DNA of 64,000 nucleotides, from assembly GCA_903859215.1 (NCBI GenBank), contig CAIOLW010000036.1, forward strand, positions 62,001 to 126,000, written 5' to 3'. Shown piece by piece: positions 55,104-63,800 of this stretch (within the stretch, counting starts at the first letter, position 1; each line of letters begins with the position of its first letter). The notes under the pieces are model-generated. The model worked only from the letters and a program-made list of their open reading frames with translations. It searched no databases and was not told the DNA's origin. The position numbers were made by a program, and so were the translations under genes. Origin of the DNA: an uncultured bacterium (GTDB lineage Bacteria > Krumholzibacteriota > Krumholzibacteriia > LZORAL124-64-63).

Positions 55104-56152
55104 GAGGTAGGATCCTCCAGCAGGTGTTTGAAACGCGGCCACAGGTTCTCGGCGCCTTCGCGCATCTGGTCCAGTTCGGTCATCGGGTGGATGACGCCGA
55201 ACCAGCCGGTCGGCGTTCCTCCCGGCATCATGATGCTCGACGCCGCCCGGATCCGGCCGGTGCGCAGGTCGAGCAGGCGCAGCGTGATGGTCATGTCGGT
55301 CACCTGGCGGGGACCGGCAGCCGGGCCGTCGGCCAGGTAGTCGGGCGCGGCGTTGGCGTTGCCGTCGACCTGCCCGAAGGACACAACCTCGGGCAATACG
55401 ACCCACGTGATGCCGAAGCGTTCCGCCAGCTGGGCCCTGCCTTCCTTGTCCAGGCGCGCGGGGTCTCTTCCCGTGTCCAGGGCCGAGCCCGCCGCCAGCG
55501 CGGGGTCGATGACGGACCAGTTCGTATCGGCCACGGCCGCCGCCAGGAGGCAGGCGGTCGCCGTGCGCACGGCCTGCGCATCCAGCCCGATGCCCCGGCT
55601 GGACAGGATCAGGAGCGGCGCGCCGCCTCGATGGCCGGGCGCGTCGGGCGGCATGGCCCGCCGCAGGGCGTCGGCCAGCGACCGCTGCCAGGTGCCCTCC
55701 GAAACAGTCGCCGCGGCGATGCCGAGCGCCTCGACGCGTCCCTGGCCCGTGCCGATGGCCCGTACCGTCGCGGTGAGCGATCCGTTGTCCGCCAACACGG
55801 TCACCGCCAGCAGTGTTTCCGCTCCGAGCTCGCTGCGCAGGTCGGCCAGGAAGGCGGCAGGCAATGCGGCGCAGCTGCGCACGCGGTGGCGCCGCACCAG
55901 GTCCTCGGTCCCCGCGCGGTCGGCCGCCGGACGATGGGAAGCTCCCGTCAAGGCTGTCAGGATCTCGAGGGCTGCCTGGCGGATCACGGCGGCATCAGGC
56001 GGCAGGCCGGGCATCGGCGCGCCTTCGAGGTTGAACACGATGGCGACGGACTCGGGTTCGTCGGCACGGGCCGCGCTGGGCACGGACAGGAGCGCCGTCA
56101 GGAGCAACCCGGCAGCCAGGCCCAGGTGAGTTCCGTGCCTGAGGGTCTTCAT
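55100..56152 (-). CDS. Periplasmic protein with CsgG/TolB-N-like domains, unknown function
   Basis: A 350-residue exported protein beginning MKTLRHGTHLGLAAGLLLTA (signal peptide). Two alpha/beta halves resemble curli-type CsgG/penicillin-binding-activator folds, the second ending in a strand pattern MTITLRLLDLRTGRIRAASS that is typical of that group (lipoprotein 'xxLRLVDVxTGxxV'). No lipobox is present. It is coupled to both neighbours by overlaps of 1 and 4 bp, the tightest part of the operon. A scaffold or assembly role for the conduit is inferred only from position. Confidence 0.6.
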   Translation of the reverse strand: MKTLRHGTHLGLAAGLLLTALLSVPSAARADEPESVAIVFNLEGAPMPGLPPDAAVIRQAALEILTALTGASHRPAADRAGTEDLVRRHRVRSCAALPAAFLADLRSELGAETLLAVTVLADNGSLTATVRAIGTGQGRVEALGIAAATVSEGTWQRSLADALRRAMPPDAPGHRGGAPLLILSSRGIGLDAQAVRTATACLLAAAVADTNWSVIDPALAAGSALDTGRDPARLDKEGRAQLAERFGITWVVLPEVVSFGQVDGNANAAPDYLADGPAAGPRQVTDMTITLRLLDLRTGRIRAASSIMMPGGTPTGWFGVIHPMTELDQMREGAENLWPRFKHLLEDPTS

Positions 56153-56733
56153 CAGAACAACGTCTCCAGCGCGGCGCGGACATTGGCGCGCGCCACGTCG
56201 TAGATGCCGGCCGTGCCGCCGCCGAAGAACTTCCGCAGGAGCGACGAGCCGTCGGTCCGGGTCTGCGACGACCAGATCGTGCCGCCGGTCTGCGTCTCGC
56301 ACAGCTGGTAGACGCTGGTCACGACCTCGGACGGGTCATGGCTGGTGCGGTCCAGGCCGTATTCCTCGATGGTGCCGAAGAAGATGCCCTCGGCGCCGAG
56401 GCGCTTGCCGAGGTCCTTGATCTGCTCAGGGCTCAGGATGCGGTCGAGCGGGAGCTTCATTTCCGCCACGGCCGCTAGGGTCGCGCCGCGATCGATCACT
56501 TCGAGGTCCTTGTTGGCCAGCACTTCGGTCACGAAGATCGACTGCACGCGCTGTGCAGCGTAGACGTCCTGCGTGAGGTTGTAGAACGGGTAGACGGCGA
56601 CGCGCCGGATGAAGCTGAAGTCGACGTCCTCGCGCACGTACTGGCTGGCCCTGGGCGCACAGCCGATCGCGGCGAGGCATACGGCGAGCAACAGGATGGT
56701 CGTGCCTCTGACAAGGCGTCGCGTGCTCTTCAT
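56152..56733 (-). CDS. GNA1162/CsgG-like lipoprotein in the cytochrome operon
   Basis: A 193-residue lipoprotein with a lipobox AAIGC at about residue 25. The domain carries RRVAVYPFYNLTQDVYAAQR, VQSIFVTEVLANKDLEVIDR, LGKRLGAEGIFFGTIEEYG and SVYQLCETQTGGTIWSSQTR, the conserved blocks of the GNA1162/CsgG-like periplasmic lipoprotein superfamily. Members often plug, gate or escort secretion pores. The stop codon TGA overlaps the next ATG, and the preceding barrel gene ends 57 bp upstream. A role as the barrel's accessory lipoprotein is inferred. Confidence 0.75.
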   Translation of the reverse strand: MKSTRRLVRGTTILLLAVCLAAIGCAPRASQYVREDVDFSFIRRVAVYPFYNLTQDVYAAQRVQSIFVTEVLANKDLEVIDRGATLAAVAEMKLPLDRILSPEQIKDLGKRLGAEGIFFGTIEEYGLDRTSHDPSEVVTSVYQLCETQTGGTIWSSQTRTDGSSLLRKFFGGGTAGIYDVARANVRAALETLF

Positions 56734-56790
56734 GGTTCGTTCTTTCCTCCCGTCAGCAGCCGTACCCGGGACAAAATTGGGATAAAGTGG

Positions 56791-58998
56791 TCAAAATGTC
56801 CAATAACCCCGCAACTGGAATCCGAACGGCCAGCTTTCGCGGCCGAGGAGGCGCTCGTAGCTCTTTTCGGCGCTTCCCGAGAGGGTCAGGCGGGGACGTG
56901 CCTGCCAGTCGACCCCGACGCTGCCGCCGCGGCGCAGGTCGTCGGCCCGCGAGTCCTGGTAGTCGTTCGCCGAGAAGGAGAGCAGCACGCTGCCGCCCCG
57001 CAGGGGGATCCAGGACAGGGAATTGCGGTAGATCCAGTCTTCCCTCTCGCGCCGCTGGCCGACAGCCTGCCCGGACCACGACAGCAGGGGCGTGATCTCC
57101 CACGAGGCGTCGATCTCCGTCTCGGCGAACGAGGTGAACCCGGCGCCTGCTTCCTGGCCGACCCAGCGCGTGGTGCGCACGAAGTCCAGCCGCATGCTCG
57201 GTCGCGGGGAACTGCGGACCTCGGACGACACGACCCACGAATCGGAATTGCCGTCCAGGGCCGCACTGGTCCGCCAGCCGCGGGTCACCTTCTGGTTGAA
57301 CGTCAGCGCCGGCGCTGCGCGCCAGGTGCCGTCAGCCATGACCGATTCGGTCACCTGGCGGACGCTGTAGGTGTTGTCGTTGGTGCGCACCCAGGCCATG
57401 TGCGCGCCGAAGCGGTCGGTGTTCCGCCGCTGCAGCGAGACCTGGCGGGAGTTGGAGTCGGTCCTGAGCCTCTTCGGGCTGTGCTCGGCGCTCTCCTGGT
57501 ACTGGCCGGTCAGGGACCAGCCCCCCAGCAGCCAGGAAGCGAGCACGCCGCCGTTCGTCCGCTCCTGGCGTCCATCGCCGGCGCGGTCGCGACGGTCGAG
57601 GGCGATGTCGCCGTGGACTCGCAGCCGGGACGAGAGCCTGACTTCGACGCCGCCCGTCGCGGTCGTCCGCTCCTGGCGCGAACGCAACTCCGGCTGGGCT
57701 GTCGTCGCATTCTCCAGAATCTCGAACTCGGTGACGAAGAGGTCCCCGATCGTGGGGCCGATCTTCCGGTCCACAAGCTTGAGGCGCCGGTGCGTTGCGC
57801 CGCCGACGAAGGTGATTTCCCAGCCTTGCCGACCCGTCTCGGACTCCACGTAGCGGGCGCTCCAACTGCCGGCCGGGACCGGGGAGCCCCAGTCCCTGCC
57901 TTCTGCCTCGTCGCAGAAATACAGGTCCCACTGCAGCATTTCCGGCAGGAACGTGACCTTGCGGTCGACATACAGGAACGCGGACACCATCGCGACCGGT
58001 TCCCCGAAGTCGAGGTAGATGTTGCGGAAGTCGCCGCCGTAGTCGCGACCGGGCGTCGCGTTGTCGCCGAGGTTGATCACCGTGGGCGTCGAGCGGTCGT
58101 TGTCGAAGAGCGCCGGCACGGGCTGAGGCTGGTTCTCCAGGGGGTCGAGGAAACCCGGCGTGTCGTCCAGCCAGAAGCCTCCGGCGAGCGGCGGCAGGTA
58201 CTGCTGGCCCGCATCGGCGCTGAAAGTGTTGCGCTGGTTGAATCGACGGTGGTTGATCGACCAGGTCGCGTGGACTGCCTTGTCGCGAACGAGGTCCCGG
58301 TCACCACGAATCTGCAGTTGCTGCGTGTCGTAAACCGTTCGCTGCGAGAGCGTGATCGAATTCAGGTCGACGCGGGAATAGGTGAACTCCACGTCTTCGT
58401 GGCGGGTCAGGTCCAGGCGCAGCCGGCCGGTGCCGTTGCGCTCGCGGTTCTCGCGATCCTCCGCGTTGCCGCGCCGCCAGCTCGAGTCGTCCTGATAGTT
58501 GGCATCGCCGGACAGGTGCCCGAAACGACCGCTGGTCCAGAGGCCGAATTCGAGGTTGTCGTCGCGCAGCGTCGGCAAACCGGTGTTGTCCTGGTCGACG
58601 CGATTGCCACGGGCGAACAGGCTGGCGCGCAACGGCGTGGACTGCCAGGACAACGTGGCCGACGGCGTCAGCGTGACGGTCGTGTTGTCGACGCTGGTGC
58701 CGGCGGCCGTGCCCTTCAGCAGTTCGCGGCGGGCCAGGTACTGCAGCCTGAAGGAAGCGTTGGGAGACAAGCGGATGGCCTGCTCGAGGCCGAAGATCTC
58801 CCATAGGTTGTCACTGCTGTAGGCCTGGTCGCCGGAACGCCCTTCCTGGTGAAGGGTGCGCACATCCACGCGGCCGTCCAGCGCCACAGCCGGCGACCCC
58901 ACGACGGTGACCAAGGCCAGGCCGACCAGCGCGGAACCGATCGCCAGCGAGGCGCGCCCGCGGCGACTGCGACGCGAATGTTCGTTCCGTGGCAGCAT
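56791..58998 (-). CDS. Outer-membrane beta-barrel with discoidin-like insert, putative electron conduit sheath
   Basis: A 735-residue exported barrel. The ATG at 58998 starts a signal peptide (LAIGSALVGLALVTVVGSPA) after a basic segment; the track's earlier TTG start reads through AT-rich leader DNA. Repeated strands of alternating polarity (FRLQYLARRELLKG, LRLDLTRHEDVEFTYSRVDL, LRVHGDIALDRRDRAG) and the end FGFQLRGYWTF (terminal Phe) indicate a large barrel. Residues ~285-440 look like an inserted discoidin-type jelly roll (IYLDFGEPVAMVSAFLYVDR ... WDLYFCDEAEGRDWGSPVPA). MtrB-type CXXC motifs are absent. Position among cytochromes suggests a porin-cytochrome conduit; a different export pore is possible. 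Confidence 0.7.
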   Translation of the reverse strand: MLPRNEHSRRSRRGRASLAIGSALVGLALVTVVGSPAVALDGRVDVRTLHQEGRSGDQAYSSDNLWEIFGLEQAIRLSPNASFRLQYLARRELLKGTAAGTSVDNTTVTLTPSATLSWQSTPLRASLFARGNRVDQDNTGLPTLRDDNLEFGLWTSGRFGHLSGDANYQDDSSWRRGNAEDRENRERNGTGRLRLDLTRHEDVEFTYSRVDLNSITLSQRTVYDTQQLQIRGDRDLVRDKAVHATWSINHRRFNQRNTFSADAGQQYLPPLAGGFWLDDTPGFLDPLENQPQPVPALFDNDRSTPTVINLGDNATPGRDYGGDFRNIYLDFGEPVAMVSAFLYVDRKVTFLPEMLQWDLYFCDEAEGRDWGSPVPAGSWSARYVESETGRQGWEITFVGGATHRRLKLVDRKIGPTIGDLFVTEFEILENATTAQPELRSRQERTTATGGVEVRLSSRLRVHGDIALDRRDRAGDGRQERTNGGVLASWLLGGWSLTGQYQESAEHSPKRLRTDSNSRQVSLQRRNTDRFGAHMAWVRTNDNTYSVRQVTESVMADGTWRAAPALTFNQKVTRGWRTSAALDGNSDSWVVSSEVRSSPRPSMRLDFVRTTRWVGQEAGAGFTSFAETEIDASWEITPLLSWSGQAVGQRREREDWIYRNSLSWIPLRGGSVLLSFSANDYQDSRADDLRRGGSVGVDWQARPRLTLSGSAEKSYERLLGRESWPFGFQLRGYWTF

Positions 58999-59109
58999 GG
59001 GTTGGACTGCAGCCTCGGCTGGGGATGCTTCGGCGACAGGCCTCGGCCGCGGGCGCTCCCGGGTGCCGGGGCGCGACGGCGCTTCTAAGTCCTTGTCAGC
59101 CGCAGGATT

Positions 59110-59160
59110 TCGACCGTTACGAGTTAAAAAAATAACAAATCGGACGAAAATAAGCAATCA
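59110..59160 (-). promoter_or_regulatory. AT-rich island upstream of the barrel gene
   Basis: The 205-bp gap between the small cytochrome and the barrel start contains a markedly AT-rich stretch with a weak TTGCTT-16-TTATTT promoter-like pair on the minus strand and a run of seven T residues. It could initiate barrel transcription separately or serve as a leaky terminator of the upstream cytochrome. Confidence 0.3.
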
Positions 59161-59203
59161 TGAACTTGAGGAATCGCGGCGGGTTAGGAAATGCCCGGAT
59201 CGC

Positions 59204-60049
59204 CTAGGGGACATTCGCCATCACGGCCATGAGGCGCGTGTCGGCGGACTGGCCGGAGTTCCTCAACTGGTGGCAGCCGAGGCAAAGTTCGGGCTGCGAC
59301 GGGAAGGCGACCAGGAGGTCGCGCTGACCGCCGGTCAGCGAGTGGCAGGTCTGGCATTCGACCTTGCCGTCGAACAGGCGCAGGCGCGGGTCGATGGGTG
59401 AACGCAGCCGGCGCTCGTCCCGGCCGGCGCCGGCGACGGCCATGACCCCGAGGGGATGCGTGGCGTGCTGGTCGAACGTCAGCGACTGCCCGCCGGTCTC
59501 CGCCTGCCAGGTCGAGCCGCCGCCACTGCCGTGGCAGTTCAGGCAACCCTGGCTCGGCGACTGGCCGGCCAGCAGCGCGGCATCGCGATGGTACAGAGCG
59601 GCTGCGGCGCGGTGTGCGGTCGAGAGCTTGCCGAGATCGGCCCCGGGCTCGTGGCAGCCCGCGCAATGGGCGGGCACGCCTTCACCGAGGCCCTGGACCG
59701 ACATCTTCAACTCGCCGAGCGATGTCTTGAGGCGACCCAGTTCGTGGAACGTATGGCAACCCGCGCAGTCGGCCGTGGGGTTGTCGTGGAAGCCGAGCTG
59801 GACCATGGCTGGCGAGTCCTTCGCCGCGAGGTCGCGGTGGCAGCTGCGGCAGGTCCGCGAGCGGGGGTCGGGGTCGTTCGGACCGGCAGCCGCCACGGCC
59901 CTCGCGGTGGCGCCCTGGTGGCACCGCGAGCACGCGATGCCTTCATGCGGGTCCGTACCCGACGCCGAAAGCCCGTTCGCAACCAGGGGGGTCGCGGACA
60001 GGATCAGTGCCGATACGACGGCGGGGAGCGTGCGCAAGGTGTCCTTCAT
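59204..60049 (-). CDS. Seven-heme periplasmic cytochrome at the operon head
   Basis: A 281-residue exported cytochrome. Signal peptide LPAVVSALILSATPLVANGL; seven CXXCH motifs in order: CSRCH, CRSCH, CAGCH, CAGCH, CLNCH, CQTCH, CLGCH. The spacing is irregular and lacks OmcS-type blocks; motifs such as FHDNPTADCAGCHTFHELGR are typical of doubled-CXXCH carrier cytochromes. The ATG at 60049 (MKDTLRTLPA) follows the leader; the track version begins 32 codons earlier without reason. It could deliver electrons from inner-membrane donors to the barrel conduit. Confidence 0.87.
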   Translation of the reverse strand: MKDTLRTLPAVVSALILSATPLVANGLSASGTDPHEGIACSRCHQGATARAVAAAGPNDPDPRSRTCRSCHRDLAAKDSPAMVQLGFHDNPTADCAGCHTFHELGRLKTSLGELKMSVQGLGEGVPAHCAGCHEPGADLGKLSTAHRAAAALYHRDAALLAGQSPSQGCLNCHGSGGGSTWQAETGGQSLTFDQHATHPLGVMAVAGAGRDERRLRSPIDPRLRLFDGKVECQTCHSLTGGQRDLLVAFPSQPELCLGCHQLRNSGQSADTRLMAVMANVP

Positions 60050-60323
60050 GCCGCAAGGTTTCGGATCATTTCTCAAATGCTTTAGTATTTTGTTGTTTTG
60101 TAATATGGGCCGACAACGCCATGACGGGTCACTTGCAGGACACAATCTGTATTCTGCGGGATACGCGCCGGTGTGTGCGTGTTAACATGGTGCGGAGCGA
60201 AACACCGTGCGGACAGGGGCTTGGCGCTCCGCGGGTTGCCATCACCACCCGGCGACTTGCGGCACAGGGATTGCAACCCTTCCCTGCCCGTGGTCCATCA
60301 CCGGTACCAACGAAGGTTTCCCG

Positions 60324-60833
60324 ATGCGTGTCCGGCGACACCGCCTTGCCCTGCCGCGCTGCCGCGCCGGGGCCGCCAGCCTGCTGGTGGTCCTGGCCGC
60401 CGGCTGTGCCCTTCTGGGCCCGGTGGCGGGTGGCGCCCTCGCCGCGAAGGATGAGGGCGCGCGTCCGGCTGCCGACTCGCCGGGAGCCGTGTTCGGCAAG
60501 CTCGCCTCGGCGTTCGAGGCCGGTGACGCCGCATCGCTGGCGACGCTCGTCCACCGCGAGGGGCTCACGGTCACCGACCAGGGCCAGCGTTCCAGCGAAT
60601 ACAGCCCCAGCCAGGCCGTCTACTTCTTCAAGAACCTGTTCCAGGGCCAGCGCACGCTGCTGTTCGCCTACAAGATGACGCAGGACGATGTCGACGGCGG
60701 CCGCGCGCGCGCGATGGCCGAGTGGAAGCGCCGACGGGTCGATTCCGAGCGCGTCGTCGAACTGCAGATTGTCCTGGTGCTCGCCCTCGACGAGGGCCGC
60801 TGGCGGCTCGCCGAAATCAACATGATCCGCTAG
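60324..60833 (+). CDS. Small NTF2-like (DUF4783-type) exported protein or lipoprotein
   Basis: A 169-residue exported protein. The ATG at 60324 follows GAAGG and leads into a signal peptide with a possible lipobox VLAAGC near residue 28. The domain AVFGKLASAFEAGDAASLAT, YSPSQAVYFFKNLFQGQRT and a final strand-rich VELQIVLVLALDEGRWRLAEI resembles the DUF4783 NTF2-like fold of Bacteroidetes-type bacteria. It is 10 bp upstream of the giant sensor-like gene on the same strand, so both likely form one unit. Role unknown. Confidence 0.7.
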   Translation: MRVRRHRLALPRCRAGAASLLVVLAAGCALLGPVAGGALAAKDEGARPAADSPGAVFGKLASAFEAGDAASLATLVHREGLTVTDQGQRSSEYSPSQAVYFFKNLFQGQRTLLFAYKMTQDDVDGGRARAMAEWKRRRVDSERVVELQIVLVLALDEGRWRLAEINMIR

Positions 60834-60843
60834 GAGGCGTCGC

Positions 60844-63800
60844 ATGAGCTGGTCCCGGGCCCGCGCGACGGCCGTGGCTGGAATCGCCTGCGTGGCGGCC
60901 CAGGGCGTCGTCCTGACGCTGGCCAGCCGCAGCGCGGAAGCGGCGTCGCTTCCGTGGCGCGGCGTTTTCGCGTTGCTGGCGGTCGGGCCGTTGCTGACGG
61001 GCGTGCGTGCGGCGCGGCGGCCCGGACATCGGGCCTGGGGTCTGGCGACCGTCGTCCTGGCTGTCGGTCTGGCCGCGGGTGCGCTCTTCCTGCCGAAACC
61101 AGGTGCGCACCAGGCCCGGAACGCCGTCGCGCAGGCGCCGACCGAAGCGGTCGGAAAGATCGCCGCAGACCTCGAGCGCGATGTAGCCCGGCTCGCCGCC
61201 CTGGCTGCGCGGGAGGCTTCCGGCCTGACCGGGGCGGTGACCGGCGCCGGGGGCGAAGCCTTCCGCGCGCTCGCTCCGATCCCCGCGACGTGGGCGGCGG
61301 GCGACGCGGAACTGCGCCTGCCGGTCGCCGCCGCGCTCTGGCGCGACGGCCAACTCGCCGCCTGGACGGCCGGCGCCCTGCCCCTGTCGTCCCCGGCTGA
61401 TGGGTCTGTCGCTGCGGTTTCGCGGCTCGAGCCGTACCGCGACGGCTGGGTGCTGCGTCGCCTGCAGCCGTGCCCGGGCGGAGCGTTGCTCGAACTGCAG
61501 TGGATGCTGCCGCGCGCGGACGACGTGCGCGGCGTGTACGGCCTGGAAGTCACTGTCGGCGAGGGGAGATCCGGCGCCGCGTTCCGCGACGTGGACCTCG
61601 ACGGCAACACCACGCCGATGGTCGTGCGGGTGCGCGCAGCGGTCGGGGCTCCGGCGACGGCGGCAGCCTCCGCCGGCGCGCGCCTTTTGGCGCTGATGCT
61701 GGTGTCGTGGGCCGTGCTCCTGGTGGCGCAGGCGGCGCTGACCGGCCGGGGCCAGGTCGTGTTGGCAGCGGCGCTGCTTGCGCGCGCCTTCCTGGCCGCC
61801 GTCGATCTCCGCCAGTGGCTCGTGGCGTCATTTCCCGCGGTCGAGATGCCGACCCCTCCGGGTTCCTGGTCCAGCCTGATCGACCCGTCCTACTTCGCGA
61901 CACCCGCGTTCGGCGGCTGGTTCGCGACCACCGCCGACGCGCTGCTGACGGCGATCCTGCTCGCGGTGGGTGTGCGCCATGTCCACGCGCGGCTGGCGCG
62001 GCGGCTGGAGTCCGGCCCACGGCGTCTCGACAGACGCGGATCATGGTGGCTGGCCGCCGCCTTCGGCGTTGTTGCCGCCGTGTTGCTGCCGTCCCTGCGC
62101 GCGTTCGTGATCCTGCTGGCCGACAACGCTAACCCCCGCCTGATCGGTCCCGGCGTCTCCCTGTCGCTGCTCACGTTCTGGGGGCTGCACGTCGTCCTGC
62201 TGCTGCTGTCGGTCTCGGCGCTCGGTCTTCTCGGGCTCCTTGCGGTGGGTGCGCGCTCGACGGCCCGCGGCGCGACGCCGGCACGGGTCGGCGGCATCGC
62301 GGTGTTCGTGTTGGCTGTGGCCGGGGCGTGGCTGGCCCGCGCAGGAACGATGACCGGCGTGCTTGCCGGCGCGCTCGCTGCAGCGGTGTGGTGGTTCCAG
62401 GCCTGGGTGCGGGCGTCCGACGGACGCGGGGCGCGCTTGGCGTGGCCGGCGCTCGTGCTGGTGGCCGCCCTGTGGAACTACGCATCCTTGCACCACGTCC
62501 ACGACGCGGCGGAAAGGGCGTGGCTCCAGCGTCGCGCCGGCGAGATCACGGATGACCAGTCGGGCTGGTCCCGCAGCCTCATCCAGACCGTGCTCATGGA
62601 GATGCAGCAGGTGGACGATGTCGCCCCCGCCGAGACGGTGGATGAACCCTGGCGTGACGAGGCGGCCTGGCGCCTGTACCGGAGTTCGCTGCTCAATGGC
62701 CTGCACTTTGCGGGCCTCGTGGAGATCCTCGATCGCGAGGAGCGCAGCGAGAGCCTGTTCGCTGCGGGTTTCCTGCGCGATTTCCACTACGAGACCATGT
62801 CACGCTCCGGCTGGGTGACATCCACCGGTGCGGCCGCGGGTCCCGGCGATGATATCGTGTTCCGGTCGGAACGGCGGCTCTACAGCGGCGGTCAGGAAGA
62901 CATCCTGGTTGCCGAGGCCCCGCGGCGTTCGGGTCGCGGCTGGCTGCGCGTGGAGGCGCCGCTGCGGTCATGGCGAGTGTCGACGCTCACCGCGCCCCAG
63001 GACAACCCGGATGCCGCCGGCGGCGGCCGTTACCAGCCACGCCAGGAAGTGGATCGCCCGGTCCTTCTCCTGCTGGCCGATGACGGCGGGTGGCGGGGCT
63101 CGGGCGCCGAGGGATTCCCCGGCCCCGATGGCGACGAGCCCGTGGCGCAGTTGCGCGCGGGCCGGCGCGAGTGGGCCGTGATCCCGGTCGGCGGGCACGA
63201 CTGGCTCTGCCGCTGGACGTTCGTGCCGGCGGCGGCGGCCCGCGCGCCGGGCGAGGGGTTCCTCATCGGCATCGAGCGGCCGACGTTCGGCGACACAATG
63301 CTCGACGCGTCGCGCATGATCCTCATCGACGTGCTCGTGTTCGTCATGCTCGGGGCGCTGGTCCGGTTCCGGCGGGTCGTCTCGCCGAGGGGCTGGCAGC
63401 CCGGCTTCCAGGAGAAGTTCCTGGCCGGGTACCTGCTGCTGGGGCTGGTCCTGCTGCTCATGGTCGGCCTTTCGGTCGACCGCGTCGGTTACGAACGGGT
63501 ACGCGCCGAGGCGCGGCAGCAGGCGCGCGACGGACTGACGATGGCCCTCCAGCAACTGGGCGGCCTGCTGTCCGACCAGGCGCGCGAACTGGCCGACAGT
63601 GGCCGGTTGGACGATGCGTTGCGCGGGTCGGCTGCGGACGCGCCCGTCGATGCCGACCTGCGCCGCGCCGTGCTGTTCGCAGGCGATGGCAGCGTGCTCT
63701 TCGACGGCTCGTCCATTCCCCTGGCGCCGGCGGAAGCCGCGGCGCTGCTCGAGGCGGCCCGTTCGTCGCCGGCGCTGCTCGTTCGCGAGGGCGGGGATGT

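Noticed and set aside
53685-55340. Plus-strand ORFs opposite the cytochrome operon
   Set aside because: No motifs, composition mirrors the coding strand; the minus-strand genes have signal peptides, CXXCH or parvulin motifs and overlapping starts.
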